Positions 21,716 to 34,261 are shown, counted from the stretch's first letter. The stretch: DNA of 64,000 nucleotides from Tubiluchus corallicola (GCA_030141605.1 JAQGDQ010000244.1:62001-126000); one strand, 5' to 3'. Notes: a model not told the origin generated them from the letters alone. Program-made: numbers and translations.

Positions 21716-22611
21716 CAGTAAACTCTGCATAACTCAAATCCAGTCGAACCGAAAAAAAACTTTTTGAGTTAGGCGATGTTGATCATTTTCCAGGATATAA
21801 ACTCTAAACCCCTCCTCCCGACGGCGAGCTAAACAGAAGGTAGAAAGTCAACCCTTCTATACATAAATGACGAGATTCGATGACAATTACATAAATAATA
21901 ACAAATTATGTAGTGAAACATGATTTTTTTATGTTGCAAAACGACAGGTACTTTCAAATTCTTGAATGCTCATGGTTTGGCGTCGTTCTTGCCTATAAAT
22001 AGCAATGGCAGTTTATCCGATGCTTGTATGTTCGATACGACCAGCAAAGCCACTCGCGATTTAGGTTATTCCTTGCCATGGCGAGCTGGACCCACAAATC
22101 CGAGTGAGAATCCTCTGGCAACCATCTAGAATAAACCAGTTTCATCAGCATTATAGGTGTTTTCACGTCGCCAACTGAGACGTCCCGGAAAGATCGATCC
22201 CAGAGAAAATAATAAACAATAGATCTTAGATCGATCTAAGAAAAAGAATTTTCCGAGAAGACGATAGTGTTTTTCACTTGTAAGAAATTGTTTGTCAGTT
22301 TCAGCTCTAGAGTATAAATTGCATTTTTAAGTTAGGCAAAGTAAATTACGTGTATTTTGATTAAATGGACCACCATTTTTTATTTTAGTTAGCCAAATTT
22401 TTAGTTATGCGATTTTGAGTTAAGCGATGTTTTTTGTGGGAAAAATGAAGAATTTCATCAGTTTTGCTGAATTCTTTGAGTTAGGTAAAATTTTTAGTTA
22501 TGCGATTTTGAGTTAAGCGATGTTTTTGTGGGAAAAATGAAGGATTTCATCCGTTTTGCGGAATTCTTTGAGTTAGGCGAAAATTTGAGTTACGCGATTT
22601 TGAGTTTGCTG
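21716..22611. mobile_element. Tigger-like MITE (CAGTAAACTCTGCATAACTC ends)
   Basis: TA-flanked ends: CAGTAAACTCTGCATAACTC on the left and, inverted, CAGCAAACTCAAAATCGCG on the right. The right-hand third holds a direct duplication of about 80 bp with GAGTTA(A/G)GCGA words. No transposase frame. It ends about 90 bp from the stop codon of the ING gene and could supply part of its 3' UTR or polyadenylation region. Confidence 0.7.
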
Positions 22612-22701
22612 TAGCTAGTGAAACGGTTTTGTCTTGCTAACTTAAACATACCATTATTTACAGACCTTCACGAAAAACAGTAAAATATCAAGAAACTAAT
22701 G

Positions 22702-25700
22702 CTATTTGAATCTACATGTCTTGCTGTTGTCACCTCGACATTTTGGACAGAACCACTTCCCCTTGGGTTTCGTGGTCAATCTTACGCAGGAAAAATGAAA
22801 CCATTCTATTGGACACTGTTCGTTATCACAACCAATCATTTCGCCGTACGAAACTTGTTCGCAAAGGCAATACGTAGGCTCGTTGGGATCGATCGCTTCT
22901 CCTAGTGGTGAATCGGGCGTCTTCTCTTTATCGGTCTTTGTCTTTCTTTTCTTTTTCTTTTGCCTCCTTTTTTCTGGTTCTGGTTCGGGGATGCTATCGC
23001 GAGAGATGCTGTCGTAGTTTCTTCTTCGCGATCTCTTTGTCCCGGGCTTCTCTTTCTGCGTCTGTGAGCATTCCTCCTGCTGTTGGTTATTTTGCTGCTG
23101 TGCTTGCTGTTGCTGCTTGTTGGTCACCTCTTGTTTTTCTTCCGGTTTACCAACATCTAAATATAAAGATTTTTATGGTAAGTAATGAAGTATATTTCTT
23201 TTAAAAATCAATACTATTTTTCATATACTGACAGCAGTGGCGGCTCGCGCATAGGTACTGTAGAACTGCAGCACCCCCTATTTTCAATCAATATTATCAA
23301 TAATATTCAATGTAATAAGGCTTTTTTCGTTAATTCTTACTTTATACTTGTAAGGAACCAGAGCGTGTGAGGGTAGTACTGTTTGCTTCACAGCCCAGCA
23401 CAGTGGTGTGTTGTGCACTTGCGGCCATGCGCACATGTCTGAGATAACATGCTGTATGTTGCACTGCTAGCGTCTGCTGCTAGGTAGAGAAAGTACTGTC
23501 GCTCACACAGTTTGTTGTCAGTTATCACATGTTTAAAAACTGTGTACTGGCATATTCTTGAATTGCGGCAATTTAGGCTATCCGTAAGCACAAAAATTTT
23601 TTGTTTAGGATTTTATCAAGAATTATGTATAAGTTTTTATACGTTTGTGTGTTTAAAATCACAATTACAAATTAAAACATAAAAATTACATATGTTTCGT
23701 TTTACACAGTATTAAAACAATGGCTAAAAAGTTTTTGAAGCAGCACTCCCACTAATTTAAACTACGAGCCACCTAGTGACTGACAGCCTGTAATGTTCTG
23801 CACCTATTCTATGTCGTATGCTCAATATATCTTAATGTTTGCAAGCCAAATCAATTTGCTTGGTACGAAAGATCAAAAGGTGCTTTAACATCGTTTTGTT
23901 ATAAACGTATACAAAGAAGTGTTGTGGAGATCGCTGGCATCAATTAGAATTGCATAGAACATCGTAGAATGTTCTGTCGGAATGACCGCCTTACCGTCTG
24001 GATTGTTCTGGAAGTTTCTACAGTGCGCTATATAAGGCGAAGTAGGCCGCCGACACGGGGAAACACACAGAGCACGCAGATCTAACATAGACATATACTT
24101 GTTTACTTACCTTTTCAGATATACTTAAACGTTTTTCAGATTTTCACGTTTACAGTAATCGTTTCTCGTTCCTTCATACTTTTGTGTTGTAGAATTCTCG
24201 CTAAATAAAGTAGTTTTATTTGACGGCATGTTTTCTGGTTTTCTCTACGAGCCTTCCGAGAGAAACAAAACACAAAAAGAAGTAATAGGATTAAGAACCT
24301 CTAGACTCATCGTGTAATTCACACATGGCTTTATTGGTTTATAAGCGGTCAATAAGTGGTCAACAAGGCCACATTATCCTACAGTAAAAGATAAGACTAG
24401 GGTCTTTCAAGTTTGGGGGCCCTAAAGTTTTCGTGACATTTAGTAAAAGTCTGTTTTTTCACTATGGTTGTGTTAAAATATGTGCTAGCTTGGTTTGCAA
24501 TGATAGTAAAACAGTGCTATTTCTTAATTGACAAACAAAAGTTAGCTATTTTAGTTCATTTAAAAGAATTTGCAATAAATTTAAGTACGTCAAACTACAT
24601 AAATGTCGCTAAAACATATTATGAGTAAAAAAACATTCAAGACGGATGCAGGCTCTGTAATTTCATTTGCCCCCTAGACCCCTAATCCGGCCCTGGTCAA
24701 CAGCAACTTATAAAAAATGGACTCTGTGTAGTTTGTTGACCAAACGGTTGACCTCCCAGTGTTGACCAGACGGTTTAGTCTAGTGGTAATGCGTCTGCTT
24801 TCCGTCTGGGAGGTCGTGAGTTCTAACCAGTGGCCCGGGTCATACCAAAGACTTTAATATTGCCCTGCCTGACGTGTAGTATTTAGGGTAAAAGTGGGGT
24901 AATAATAGTCTCTGTTATGTAGTTGTAGGTTGTTATTTACAGTGGGTGATAATAGCTCTTTGAGCTAATGTTAATTGTTGACCCAAAAGCCGACTTTAAA
25001 TAAAGATTATTATTATATAATTATTGTGCGTAATGGAACTCACCTAAACTTTGATAATCCATCTCTAGTTGTCTTGCTTTGTTATCGATCATGTCGATAA
25101 CCTGAGACATTATTTGCAGTTTTTCATCACCGATTTCTTGTGTTTTAATAAGAGCTCTGTGAATGTGGAGTAAGTTCCGTCGCCGTGTTGCCTGTTCCGT
25201 CTCAGTTAGAAAAAGATCCAGATGTTGGTCCATTTCTCTCAGCAATGCTGATAAAAAAGCAATCATTTAAAGGAAGACAAGATGATTTTTCACATACTAC
25301 CCCATTTTTCAAAAAAAAGTATACATTCTAATACCAGTAAGAGCATTTCTGATAATCTGCAAAAGCATTTCTGATAATTAAATATTAGATTAAACACTTA
25401 ATTAACATGGGGCAACCCCAACTATTGATGACATCACAATGTCTGATTACCGTCTGGGAGGTCGTGAGTTCGAACCAGTGCCGTGTCATACCAAATACTT
25501 TAAAAATGGTACCTGCTGTTGCCCTGCCTGACGCGTGGTATTTAGGGTAAAAGTGGGGTAATAATAGTCTCTGTTATGCAGTTGTAGGTTGTTATTTACA
25601 GTCGGCGATAATAGCTCTTTGAGCCAATGTTAATTGTTCATCCAAAAGTCGAGTGTAAGTAAAGATTATTATTATTATTATTATTATTACGATGTACGTG

Positions 25701-26998
25701 ACAATTTTAAGTTGAACGCAAATATTTATGTAATGGACCTGAATACCAAATAAGTTATACAGAACCTCATTATGCAACTATTGGTTATCTGAAGATTCAT
25801 GTACGGCACTTCCCCTACTTAATGTGTCGTTATTAGTGACACTTTCACATGACCTTGAGCTGTGATGGACATCTCTTTGTGCTCAATAATTGCCGACCGT
25901 GCAATAAGCCTTTTCAAAGTTGTGCGCACACTCAGTTGCTGTACGTCAAAGGTTAAGTGTAGCACAGCGAGGAGTCTTAACTATTATCGTCACGTAACAC
26001 GTGGGTAAAGCAGTTGTCTGCTGCATCAGTTCAGTAATTTGAGTTGTTTTACGTGGACTTTACTTAATTATGCATTAGTCTGTGCGTAGAGTAATTTACC
26101 AGCCAGACTAAATTTAGCATTTTTCCCCTTTTCTTAATTACTTTTACAATACCATGGGATGCGAGGCGTTGTCAAGTGTTCACAAATGTGCTGTATGGTA
26201 CACTTAACCTTTAACCTTTTCACGATCATCATCAATTGCTGGAACTGTGAAAAGGCTTATTGTATGAGGATACATAATCATCAAACTACCTAGGAAAGCT
26301 TCAAAGCTAATTGATGAAGTGTAGCACCTCCTGTCAACAACACCACACTTGTACACAGCCATTGTTGTAATAATAACAAACTGTTTATTTTCTTACACCT
26401 TCTCATTTGTGTACGACAGATATTGCAGTTTTCTTAATTAAAAAATTACTGTATATATTTTAAGTTATGTTGTCATACACTGTGCACGTGGTATGAACAT
26501 TAAAGCCTAAATGTCAACTTCCCTTTAAAGGGTCACCACATGTAGTCCATCCCACATGTAATACAGAAAAGAATGCATCTTTGCAATTATGCTTAATATA
26601 GTGTCTGAAAAATTAGCCACTTGGAAATTAGCATTTGCAGTTTTTGTACATTAATGTGATGAATGTACGTTTTGGTCATTTTTGTGTTTGTAAACAGCAC
26701 GTATTGGTACTGCTGTTGGTAGTGTGGTACAAACTTCTCTTCATTCCTGTGGTAAAATTCTGTTTTGGCGTCTCAGGAATCATTGGGTTCAGTTAATTTG
26801 GCATACTAGTTCTTTTAACTGGTAAGTCCTTAATGCTATACAAAATCGAATTCTTGCAGTACCTTGATACTTAACATCCAGTTCTCGCATTTGTGAAACA
26901 TTTCGTTGTAATTCGTCTGGTAAAAATTCTATACTATCCATGTAATCATCTAAATAAGCAGCTGAATACAGCGCTTCAACTGCTGCTTGGTTAAGCAT
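22702..26998 (-). CDS. ING2: Inhibitor of growth (ING1/2-like) PHD-finger protein
   Basis: Three coding exons on the reverse strand join in phase: 26863-26998 (ATG at 26998), 25044-25247, and 22702-23156 (stop TAG). The product has 264 residues; human ING1/ING2 are about 280. Residues 1-113 form the helical N-terminal ING domain, with [11 protein letters not shown] early and [13 protein letters not shown] in exon 2. A Gln-rich and then Lys/Arg-rich linker follows, with a probable nuclear signal around 173-190. The PHD finger has the C4HC3 set Cys210, 212, 223, 228, His234, Cys237, 250, 253, plus cage residues Tyr217 and Trp232 expected to read H3K4me3. ING1/2 proteins anchor Sin3-HDAC complexes to chromatin. 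The C-terminus stops soon after the finger and lacks the polybasic tail of vertebrate ING1/2. PHD wording is nearer ING2 than ING1, but pre-duplication orthology is likely. Confidence 0.93.
23235..23778. mobile_element. hAT-like MITE with 8-bp target duplication
   Basis: Ends CAGTGGCGGCTCG and inverted CGAGCCACCTAGTG are flanked by exact 8-bp copies of ACTGACAG at 23227-23234 and 23779-23786. This is the size expected for hAT. A sister copy lies at 52294-52813. It is in intron 2 of the ING gene. Confidence 0.85.
23951..24274 (+). mobile_element. Solo-LTR-like element
   Basis: It starts TG and ends CA, with a TATA-like GCTATATAAGG about 80 bp in and an AATAAA farther on: an LTR-like layout. 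An inverted copy is at 53615-53934. No gag-pol sequence adjoins either copy, so both look like solo LTRs. It lies in intron 2 of the ING gene, antisense to it. Confidence 0.55.
24770..25020 (+). mobile_element. tRNA-derived SINE
   Basis: The head GGTTTAGTCTAGTGGTAATG has an A-box, and GGTCGTGAGTTCTAACC a B-box, as in a tRNA gene. A body of about 170 bp and an ATT-repeat tail follow. A second copy is at 25440-25690. It lies in ING intron 2, ending about 25 bp from the exon 2 donor side. Confidence 0.8.
25440..25690 (+). mobile_element. tRNA-derived SINE, 5'-truncated copy
   Basis: Collinear with 24770-25020 from CCGTCTGGGAGGTCGTGAG on, with B-box GTGAGTTCGAACC intact and A-box missing. The tail is GATT followed by ATT repeats. 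It lies in ING intron 1. Confidence 0.8.
25903..26271. mobile_element. MITE family D (AATAAGCCTTTTCA ends)
   Basis: Inverted ends AATAAGCCTTTTCAAAGTT and AACTGTGAAAAGGCTTATT. Related copies lie at 54671-55134 and 56103-56480. Each arm bears a TCAAAGGTTAAG-like word in opposite orientation. It is in ING intron 1. Confidence 0.7.
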
Positions 26999-28251
26999 TA
27001 TGGACTAGTTAAATGAGCGGTTGCACACAAACGGATTCGGCTCAGTATAACTAATAACAAAAGTTACATTCATCAAAACTTTGCATCGACGATAACGCAA
27101 ATAACAAAAATCTAATGATAAAACAAGTGAATACGCTAAATCACGAAACTATTCACTAAAACAACATCACGTAAAATACAATACAGTACAGTAGTTTACT
27201 TGGTGATCACACATCAATCAATGCAAAATATTGTGTTTTGGCGTCCTCTATGAGCCAGTCATGTAAACTCATGTGCGAATCGTGGTCAATGTCGTTGTGA
27301 ATTTTTTCTAGTAGTAGTACCAGTAGATAGGTAGAAGGGACTCTATATTTATTCTATTGAAGCGTCCACTATGAGCCAGCAATATGAAGTTTGTTGGTTC
27401 TAACCATATTCATTATTTAATTTTCTTAATTCCAAGCCATGAAAATTTATAAATCGCTAGAACAAAGGCTGACAAAACATTGACCTACGTGATGTGTACA
27501 TAGTGGCGTCAAGAATAGGGTCAGGAGTGGCCAGTGTTAGTGTAACGTTCGTACAATGGGAATGATTAATCATCATCATTATGAAATGAGTTTTCCTATA
27601 GTATGCAGCACATACGAACATGTTCTCCAGATTTCGTAGTTACAACGTTTTATAAAAATGACTGAAAATGACAAGTTTTCGTTTCACATTTCTTCCGGGT
27701 AAAACGACGGGTGTTACGGATGACGCGACACAAATGACATTGTTGGATAAATAAATTGTCAAATTTCGTCATGTAATTACGATACCTAACAAATATTTAC
27801 AACGACGTTGTCAACATCACAAATAGTCTCTGATTTCGTTTCAACGTATGTAATGTAGAAAAGTAAAACGTATTGTTTTGCCTATTCTATGACAGACAAG
27901 TAGCAATTACAAATAATATTAAAAATACGAATGCAAAGTAACATTCAGCATACAATCACATATTTTAAATGTTTTTTTAATCTTTATTGAAAATCTGTAA
28001 ACCAACATAAAATTATGATAACAAAAAAAAAATATAATGCACAGCAAGTATGTTTAGTAACATTATAACACAGCAAGATCATTGCAATGACTTTTGGAAC
28101 TTTAGTGACTTGCATGTTGCAAAAACACGACCATCACAAAAAGATATTAGTACATTCTAGGCATAAAAAACAAACTATTAAATACTTATTGTGACTTATA
28201 AACTTTAAAGGAACTAAAATGACAATGACAAGTAGAAGAACCTATAAACTA
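26999..28251. promoter_or_regulatory. Upstream region of the ING gene (putative promoter, no clear elements)
   Basis: This is the interval upstream of the ING start codon. I see no coding frame, CpG-rich island or definite TATA box that would fix the transcription start. It is AT-rich and has no match to the repeat families elsewhere in the window. The assignment rests only on position. Confidence 0.35.
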
Positions 28252-28933
28252 CAGTCAACCTCAGATATAAGGGACGCCTCGGAACTGGAAAAAAAACTTC
28301 CTCATATCTGATGTCCCTTATAGCTGAAGTTGAGTCAGACCCAGGGTGCATCTAGATCTGCAAGCTCTATATACTTCATCTGGTAGCCTAATGCCCAATG
28401 AACCGTTTGTTGCAATGTATGTAATGTACCGATATAATGCAAACATCCAATAGTCTTAAACTGAACACAAAAATTGATGTTTATTCAAACTCATCCCAAT
28501 TACAAGCCATTTTGCTACTGGTAGTTATGCTAATAATATTTATGCAAATGTTGATCAGCTCATTGGCCAATTATTTATACAGGATATTGTGATTGGCCGA
28601 GGTGCATCATGTGCGCACAGTGCATGATTCCATAAAGTTCCTGGAACTACCAGATCCAAGGAAATACAACTACCAGGTCCAAGGCAATACAGTAGGCCCG
28701 TGCGGGGTCTCGGCATAGACTTTTTAAGAGGTAAAAAACATTTGATCATAGGGTCCCTTATATGCGAAGTAATTTACCTGGGTTTTATTACGCTATCGTC
28801 CCTTATAACCGAAAGTCCTTTATATCCGAGTACCTTATATACGAAATTTTTTACATACGAAAAACATTACGAAAACTCGGGACTGGTGCTGCTGGTCCCT
28901 TATAAGCGAGTACCTTATACCCGAGGATGACTG
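28252..28933. mobile_element. Tigger-like MITE (CAGTCAACCTCAGATATAAG ends)
   Basis: TA-flanked ends, CAGTCAACCTCAGATATAAG and inverted CAGTCATCCTCGGGTATAAG. The interior includes further inverted CCTTATA words near the right end. No transposase frame. It lies between the ING promoter side and the 3' end of the GGCT-like gene. Confidence 0.75.
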
Positions 28934-29676
28934 TATATTTTTATGCACAATAACTGCTGACATATCTTTTGATAAACAACCGCAATGGCATCTGAAACTG
29001 AATTCAACCTCAATATCTTCTAACAAAAAGTAGTCATTTGAAAGATTGACAAACAAATGATGAACACGTTTTCACGATGCTTGCTAATATCTAAACTTTA
29101 CACACAGTTATCAGACACCTATCAATTAGTGAATACCTTTCACTCATTCACGACCAAGACCTACGAATCTTCTGCTACTGTATGAGCACAGGCATAACTA
29201 AATCATTACATATTAGGTACTGTTCTATTCGGGAGAGTCCTTAGCTATCCAATCATGCTATTTATTTAAACATTTATAAGCGATTTAGTTTGATAAAGTT
29301 AAGAAAAACACACCCTTTTCAGGCACTCCAACTTAACCTATTGAGTAGCTTAGTCTTGTGTGCACTTGCGTGATTGTACACACCATTTTATTGATCGCCT
29401 GCTTGCTACAACAGAAGCTGTGCAGTGTTCTGCAGCTATTCAAGGAAAAACCAACCGATCAGCTAAAGACAAATTAAGGTCGTTTCATCTTCTAACAGGA
29501 ATTTCTCTTTACTCTGTGACCAGTAAAAACCTACAAAAATTATCAAAAATAATGTAGTTGCTAGATAGTAAGAGCAGTTTTTCATGAACCCATGCAAAAT
29601 GCAGCAAACGCTTGCTATCATGAATCAGTTCAACCAAGGAGGACTTGTTTATCATAAAAGCAAAAGCTCTTCAGAA

Positions 29677-31855
29677 CTACAAACTTGAAAGAACCAATTT
29701 CTCGTTCCACTCTGATGGCCCATCATATCCATTATCTTCAATTGACTTGAGCCACTCGATGTAAGTCTGTAGCAGAGAATTCTGTATAGCACCTACAAAA
29801 TAACAACACCACAGTGTCATTAGTAAATCTGTATAATAGAAACATCTCAGTGGCGGATTTAGGGGGTGGGCCAACGGGGCCTGGGCCCGCCCTTTCATAG
29901 TAGCAATTACACCACACCAAGTGCATATTTTCTCTGGATTATAAGCTTTAGAACGTTCTGTGGTAGCTTTTAATGACTCATATCGAGTAAAAAGTTCTGC
30001 ATTAATGATTTCAGTGTAAAAACGTTTGTACACTTTAAGTGATAATTGAATTGAAGTTTTTGGCAAAGATATCGCTGTGCGCAATTATATGCTATACTAG
30101 TGTGTATACTAGTCTATTGGTGTATAATTAAGAGTCAAAAGTTTGAGGTGACATAATGAGTTTTAAACTATTGAATCTGCTTAAGGAAATAGTAAGAAAA
30201 ATGGTCTAAAATGGAGTAAAATACATTGGTAGCCGGGGTTCCCCAGACTCCCTAGCTACTTTTCGTTGGGCCCATCCTTTTTCTAAAGCCTGTATCCGCC
30301 CCTGATCTTATCTATAAACAGTTCCCTGCAAATATCCTTAAACTTGAAAAAACTTGTAAATTTTAAAAATAAAGTTGAATATTTAAAGGCAATGCTGAAG
30401 AAAGAGCAGTAGACATCTGCAGTACTTTTAGTTTTTTCACAGCAAACTCTAAATTTACGAAAATGAAGTAAAAACATCGACAGGCGGTTCTTAATAACAA
30501 AACCAAGAAGTACAGCAATAGAAAACATTGAGTTATTTGGTAAATTACTATATTTATGCATAGATGAACAACCTTAACACACATTGGCTGTTCGTTTGCA
30601 TGTTACTTATGCTAAAGCACTGAGCTTGCATAATAATTTTTAAACAAAGGTAGGTTTTCAGGACAAAACTTTTGTTTTCCTTAGCAAAAACATTTATACT
30701 TGTCGAAAATCACTACAACAGCAGCCACAGGGGCGTGTCAAGATTTCACGACGTCCTAGCCTGTAGTTCTATCACGCCCATCTCTATTGCGAATTTATGG
30801 TTGTTTATGTAGTGAGCAGATTAAAAAATTACTTGTAGTGTATTAGAAACACTATTATGTGGTTATTATTATTACATGTATTTGCGCTTATATTTAAGCA
30901 GGCTGTACAACTTTTTGTTGTGTAATACTTTGCACCTGTTCGTTATGTGGCACTTATATAAAAGACGAGCTCTGTAAGTGTCTGTGGTGTGCTATAAAAT
31001 GCGCCCTTTACATGAATATGAGTCTGCACATTTTCCAAGGAAAATAAGAATTTTTTTTTTAAAATGCCCCTCAAACTTTGGCACCCTAGGTTATAGCCTA
31101 GTTAACCTATTGGTTAACACGCCCCCGAGCATGCTTCACAAAAATTCTTGAATGGTTTACCTGCCAATAACTACGGTAATTTATAATTTATAAAGACAGC
31201 TATACAACTATAAGACAGCTTTTACCTTTAACGATCACGGCTTTATAGACAGGTGATGGTTTTTGGTTTTCATTGTGAGGCAGCAGGTTTTCACAAGTTC
31301 TGCATGAATACACTTTCCCATCGTTTGTCTCGACATCAACCGTAATTGCTCTATATACGCCCAAGTGCACGCCTTCTTGCCTGAAAGCAACAAATAAGCT
31401 GCCTGTGAGAGTCTTGCAAAATATGTAGTCTACCAGCAAATAAAGTCATGATGAAGTTCTGAACGGCGTCGGCGTTTACACAATAATTTCTGGCTTCATA
31501 CCATACGTACAAAAGAGAGATCGTATGATAATCGATCCAATAAAGTCATGATGAAGTTCTGAACAGTGTTGACGTTCACACGATAATTTCTGGCTTCATA
31601 CCATACGTACAAAAGAGACACCGTATGATAATCGATCCAATAAAGTTATGATGAAGTTCTGAACGGTGTTGACGTTCACACGATAATTTCTGGCTTCATA
31701 CCATACGTACAAAAGAGACACCGTATGATAATCGATCCAATAAAGTTATGATGAAGTTCTGAACGGTGTTGATGTTTACACGATAATAATAATAATAATA
31801 AATAATAGTAATAGTAATAATAGTAATAGTAATAGTAATAGTAATAGTAATATTA

Positions 31856-31911
<56 letters not shown>

Positions 31912-34170
31912 TTATTATTTGTATAGCACAATACCTCAGAGATCTTTTGAAATCACAAAATTATATTAATTGGAAATAGCGCAAAGCTTATAAGATTTTA
32001 AAAGTCATCATAAAATTAAAAAATGTAGACATAAAGCTGCATAAAAATGTGTGCTTTTAAGTGGTTTTTAAAAGCTTGTAATGTTGGTAGTTGACGCATA
32101 GTTAATGGTAAACGATTACACAATCGTGGAGCAGTAACTGCAAAAGTACGATGGCCATCTTGTTTCTTGCTTATATCTGGGTTCATTTAATCGTAAAGAA
32201 TCAGCTGCTATGCGGGTACGACTTGTAACACCATCAAGAGTAGCACTATTAATGACTCCATGAAAATAAAGTCATATATGTCTGCTTGCAAACCAAAACC
32301 ATCCATAAGTCGGCATAGTTAAAATTATGTCATGATGTTTCAAAGTAGAAAGCACCAACATTTTGATCTAATGTTAATTTATAAAAACAAATGCCAGATA
32401 TATTGGACTTTTTCCAGCATCAAATTAGCAAGAAGGTGTCCAAAAACACTTAAAATTTTATTTTATAACTCTTTACCCACTTTTCTGTCTAGAGCCTAGT
32501 AATGCAACTGCAAAAAACTCGTATTTTTAAACTCTGGTAGTAACTCATGGAAGCAGTGATTTTGCTTCGTGTTTTTTCTGTTGCCAAGAAGGAAGCGCCA
32601 TCTACTGGATTTAAATGTAACTTCAACAAGTTCTTGCAAAGTCCATAGCAACCCCACTTTTGTGCAGTTGCTAAGTGTTTTGTAGAAATGCAACTAAAAG
32701 CAATGGCTGACTTTAACACCGATTCTCTCAAGATTATGTTTTTCACTGCGTAGCCTGCACCTCAACGTGAATGTAGATTATCTCAGTTTAGAAATAACAT
32801 AGAGCCATGAGCAAGGTATCAAAACGATCCCCGTGAAATGTAGATTTATGCAAATAACTAGAAAACATTAAGTGCCGACTTATGGACGATTTTCCTATGC
32901 AATCGCACAAATAACTTACGCATCTAGTGATTCTAAATGCTCTACTGATACCTCCCACACAACACCCCAAACAACAGATGACGAACAAGGCAAGATTGTG
33001 GCAGAGGAACCATGCCATCGAGCACTGTGTCCTTTAAAGCCCAGACGATAACCCTATAAAAAAGAATCAACATGACTTATAACCAGTTAATTTAGAATTG
33101 AGCAGAGACTTTCATCAAAACATGATTCGCTAAGGAGCTTTAAAATCAGTGTAAATTAACTGACACTTTGTTAAATTCAGTCACCACTCTGCTTAAACAA
33201 TTTTTTTCAGTTATCTGATCCACTGTAATCATCGTAGACTTTAAGTGTGCTTGCACAGCAAAATCGGTCATAACTCGGTAATTATTATGCTTTTCTTGTT
33301 ATTCACAAGTTCTGAACCTCCATTTCGTGAGGATCATTTTGATACCAAGTTCATTGCTCTATGCTATTTCTAAGCTGAGATAATCCACGTTGAAGTTGAG
33401 GTGCAGGCTACGCATTGAATTACCTAACCTTGAGAAAATCGGTGTTAAAGTCAGCCATTGTTTTTTGTTACATTTCTACAAAACACTTAGCAACCACGCA
33501 AATGTTGGTTAGTACAGACTTTACAAGAATGCATTGAAATTATATTTAAATCCAGTAGATGGTTCTTCCTTAGAAAGATCTGGGCTTGGCAACAAAAAAC
33601 ACCAAAGCAAAATGACAGCTGATATCGGACTTTGAAAATACAATTTTTTTACAATTGCAGTACTAGTTTCTAACCAGAGAAGTGGGTATAGGGTTATAAA
33701 ATTTGATTCTGAGTATTTTTTAACATTTTCTTTATAATTTGATGCTAGAATATAAAAGTCTAGTGTTTGCTTCTATAAAATATTCAAATTTGATTAAATT
33801 TTTGGTGCATTCTTCTGTGAAGCATCATATCGTAGTTTTAACTAAGCCAACTTATGGATGGTTTAGGTTTGCAAGCACACACATGCTATTTGACTGTTCA
33901 ATGAAAGAGAATCAGTTGGAGCCACAAAAAGTTTAGATATCTGGTCTTTAAAAGGTGCTTCATAAACAGATTTGAAAAATCCACCGAACTTAATTATGAA
34001 ATTTTGCTAAATTGGCTGTCAGCCTGTGAAATAAAATGAAAGAATTGACATTTTACCTGTAACTTTGCAACTGCAACTCTCTTGGCACTGGGATTGTTCA
34101 AGTGAATCCTTTCTTTAAGCAAATTGCTCGCATAGCCAAAGTAGAGAAATGACTTTTTAGAGGAATTCAT
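29677..34170 (-). CDS. GGCT: Gamma-glutamylcyclotransferase-like protein
   Basis: Four exons on the reverse strand join in phase: 34057-34170 (ATG at 34170), 32920-33053, 31226-31380, 29677-29792 (stop TAG). The product has 172 residues; human GGCT has 188. The start FLYFGYASNLL matches the substrate-loop motif, but the usual Gly of YGSN is Ala14. WHG at 51-53 and WGVVW in exon 2 are conserved. Glu85 in AQEGV aligns with human catalytic Glu98. The C-terminus keeps IEDNGYDGP. GGCT converts gamma-glutamyl amino acids to 5-oxoproline in the cytosol, part of glutathione turnover. Intron 3 holds two hAT-like MITEs, intron 2 tandem repeats and a family A MITE, and intron 1 another family A MITE. 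Identification is firm; activity with the Ala replacement is unproven. Confidence 0.92.
29848..30304. mobile_element. hAT-like MITE (CAGTGGCGGATTTAGGGG ends)
   Basis: Ends CAGTGGCGGATTTAGGGG and inverted TGTATCCGCCCCTG. A related copy is at 44716-45126. It sits about 55 bp upstream of the last exon of the GGCT-like gene, in intron 3. The open frame that crosses exon and element is not real coding sequence. Confidence 0.75.
30728..31125. mobile_element. hAT-like MITE family C, nearly complete copy
   Basis: It begins CAGGGGCGTGTCAAG and ends GGTTAACACGCCCC, giving the clearest inverted ends of this family. Located in intron 3 of the GGCT-like gene, about 100 bp from exon 3. Confidence 0.7.
31439..31915. 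repeat. 100-bp tandem repeat (3.5 units) plus AAT/AGT microsatellite
   Basis: Units start at 31439, 31539, 31639 and 31739 with AATAAAGT(C/T)ATGATGAAG. The last unit breaks into about 130 bp of ATA/GTA trinucleotide repeats at 31783-31912. All in intron 2 of the GGCT-like gene. Confidence 0.9.
32278..32911 (-). mobile_element. MITE family A, inverted copy abutting an exon
   Basis: It matches family A in reverse orientation. Its right end (TTGCATAGGAAAATCGTCC read on the reverse strand) lies within about 10 bp of the 5' splice site after exon 2 of the GGCT-like gene, so the insertion sits almost on the splice signal. Confidence 0.75.
33245..33890 (+). mobile_element. MITE family A copy
   Basis: Forward copy with ends GTGTGCTTGCACAGCAAAATC and inverted TTTGCAAGCACACA. 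In intron 1 of the GGCT-like gene. The open frame at 33739-33936 is a chance frame in the element. Confidence 0.75.
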
Positions 34171-34261
34171 CTTACATCAGCAAATATGCAAACTATTGCT
34201 AAGAAAAAACACAGGTTATTTTACCTAACATATATAATGTGTTGTATAAATGTAAGACCAA

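Noticed and set aside
22905-23204. 99-codon forward open frame
   Set aside because: Antisense of the low-complexity linker of ING exon 3.
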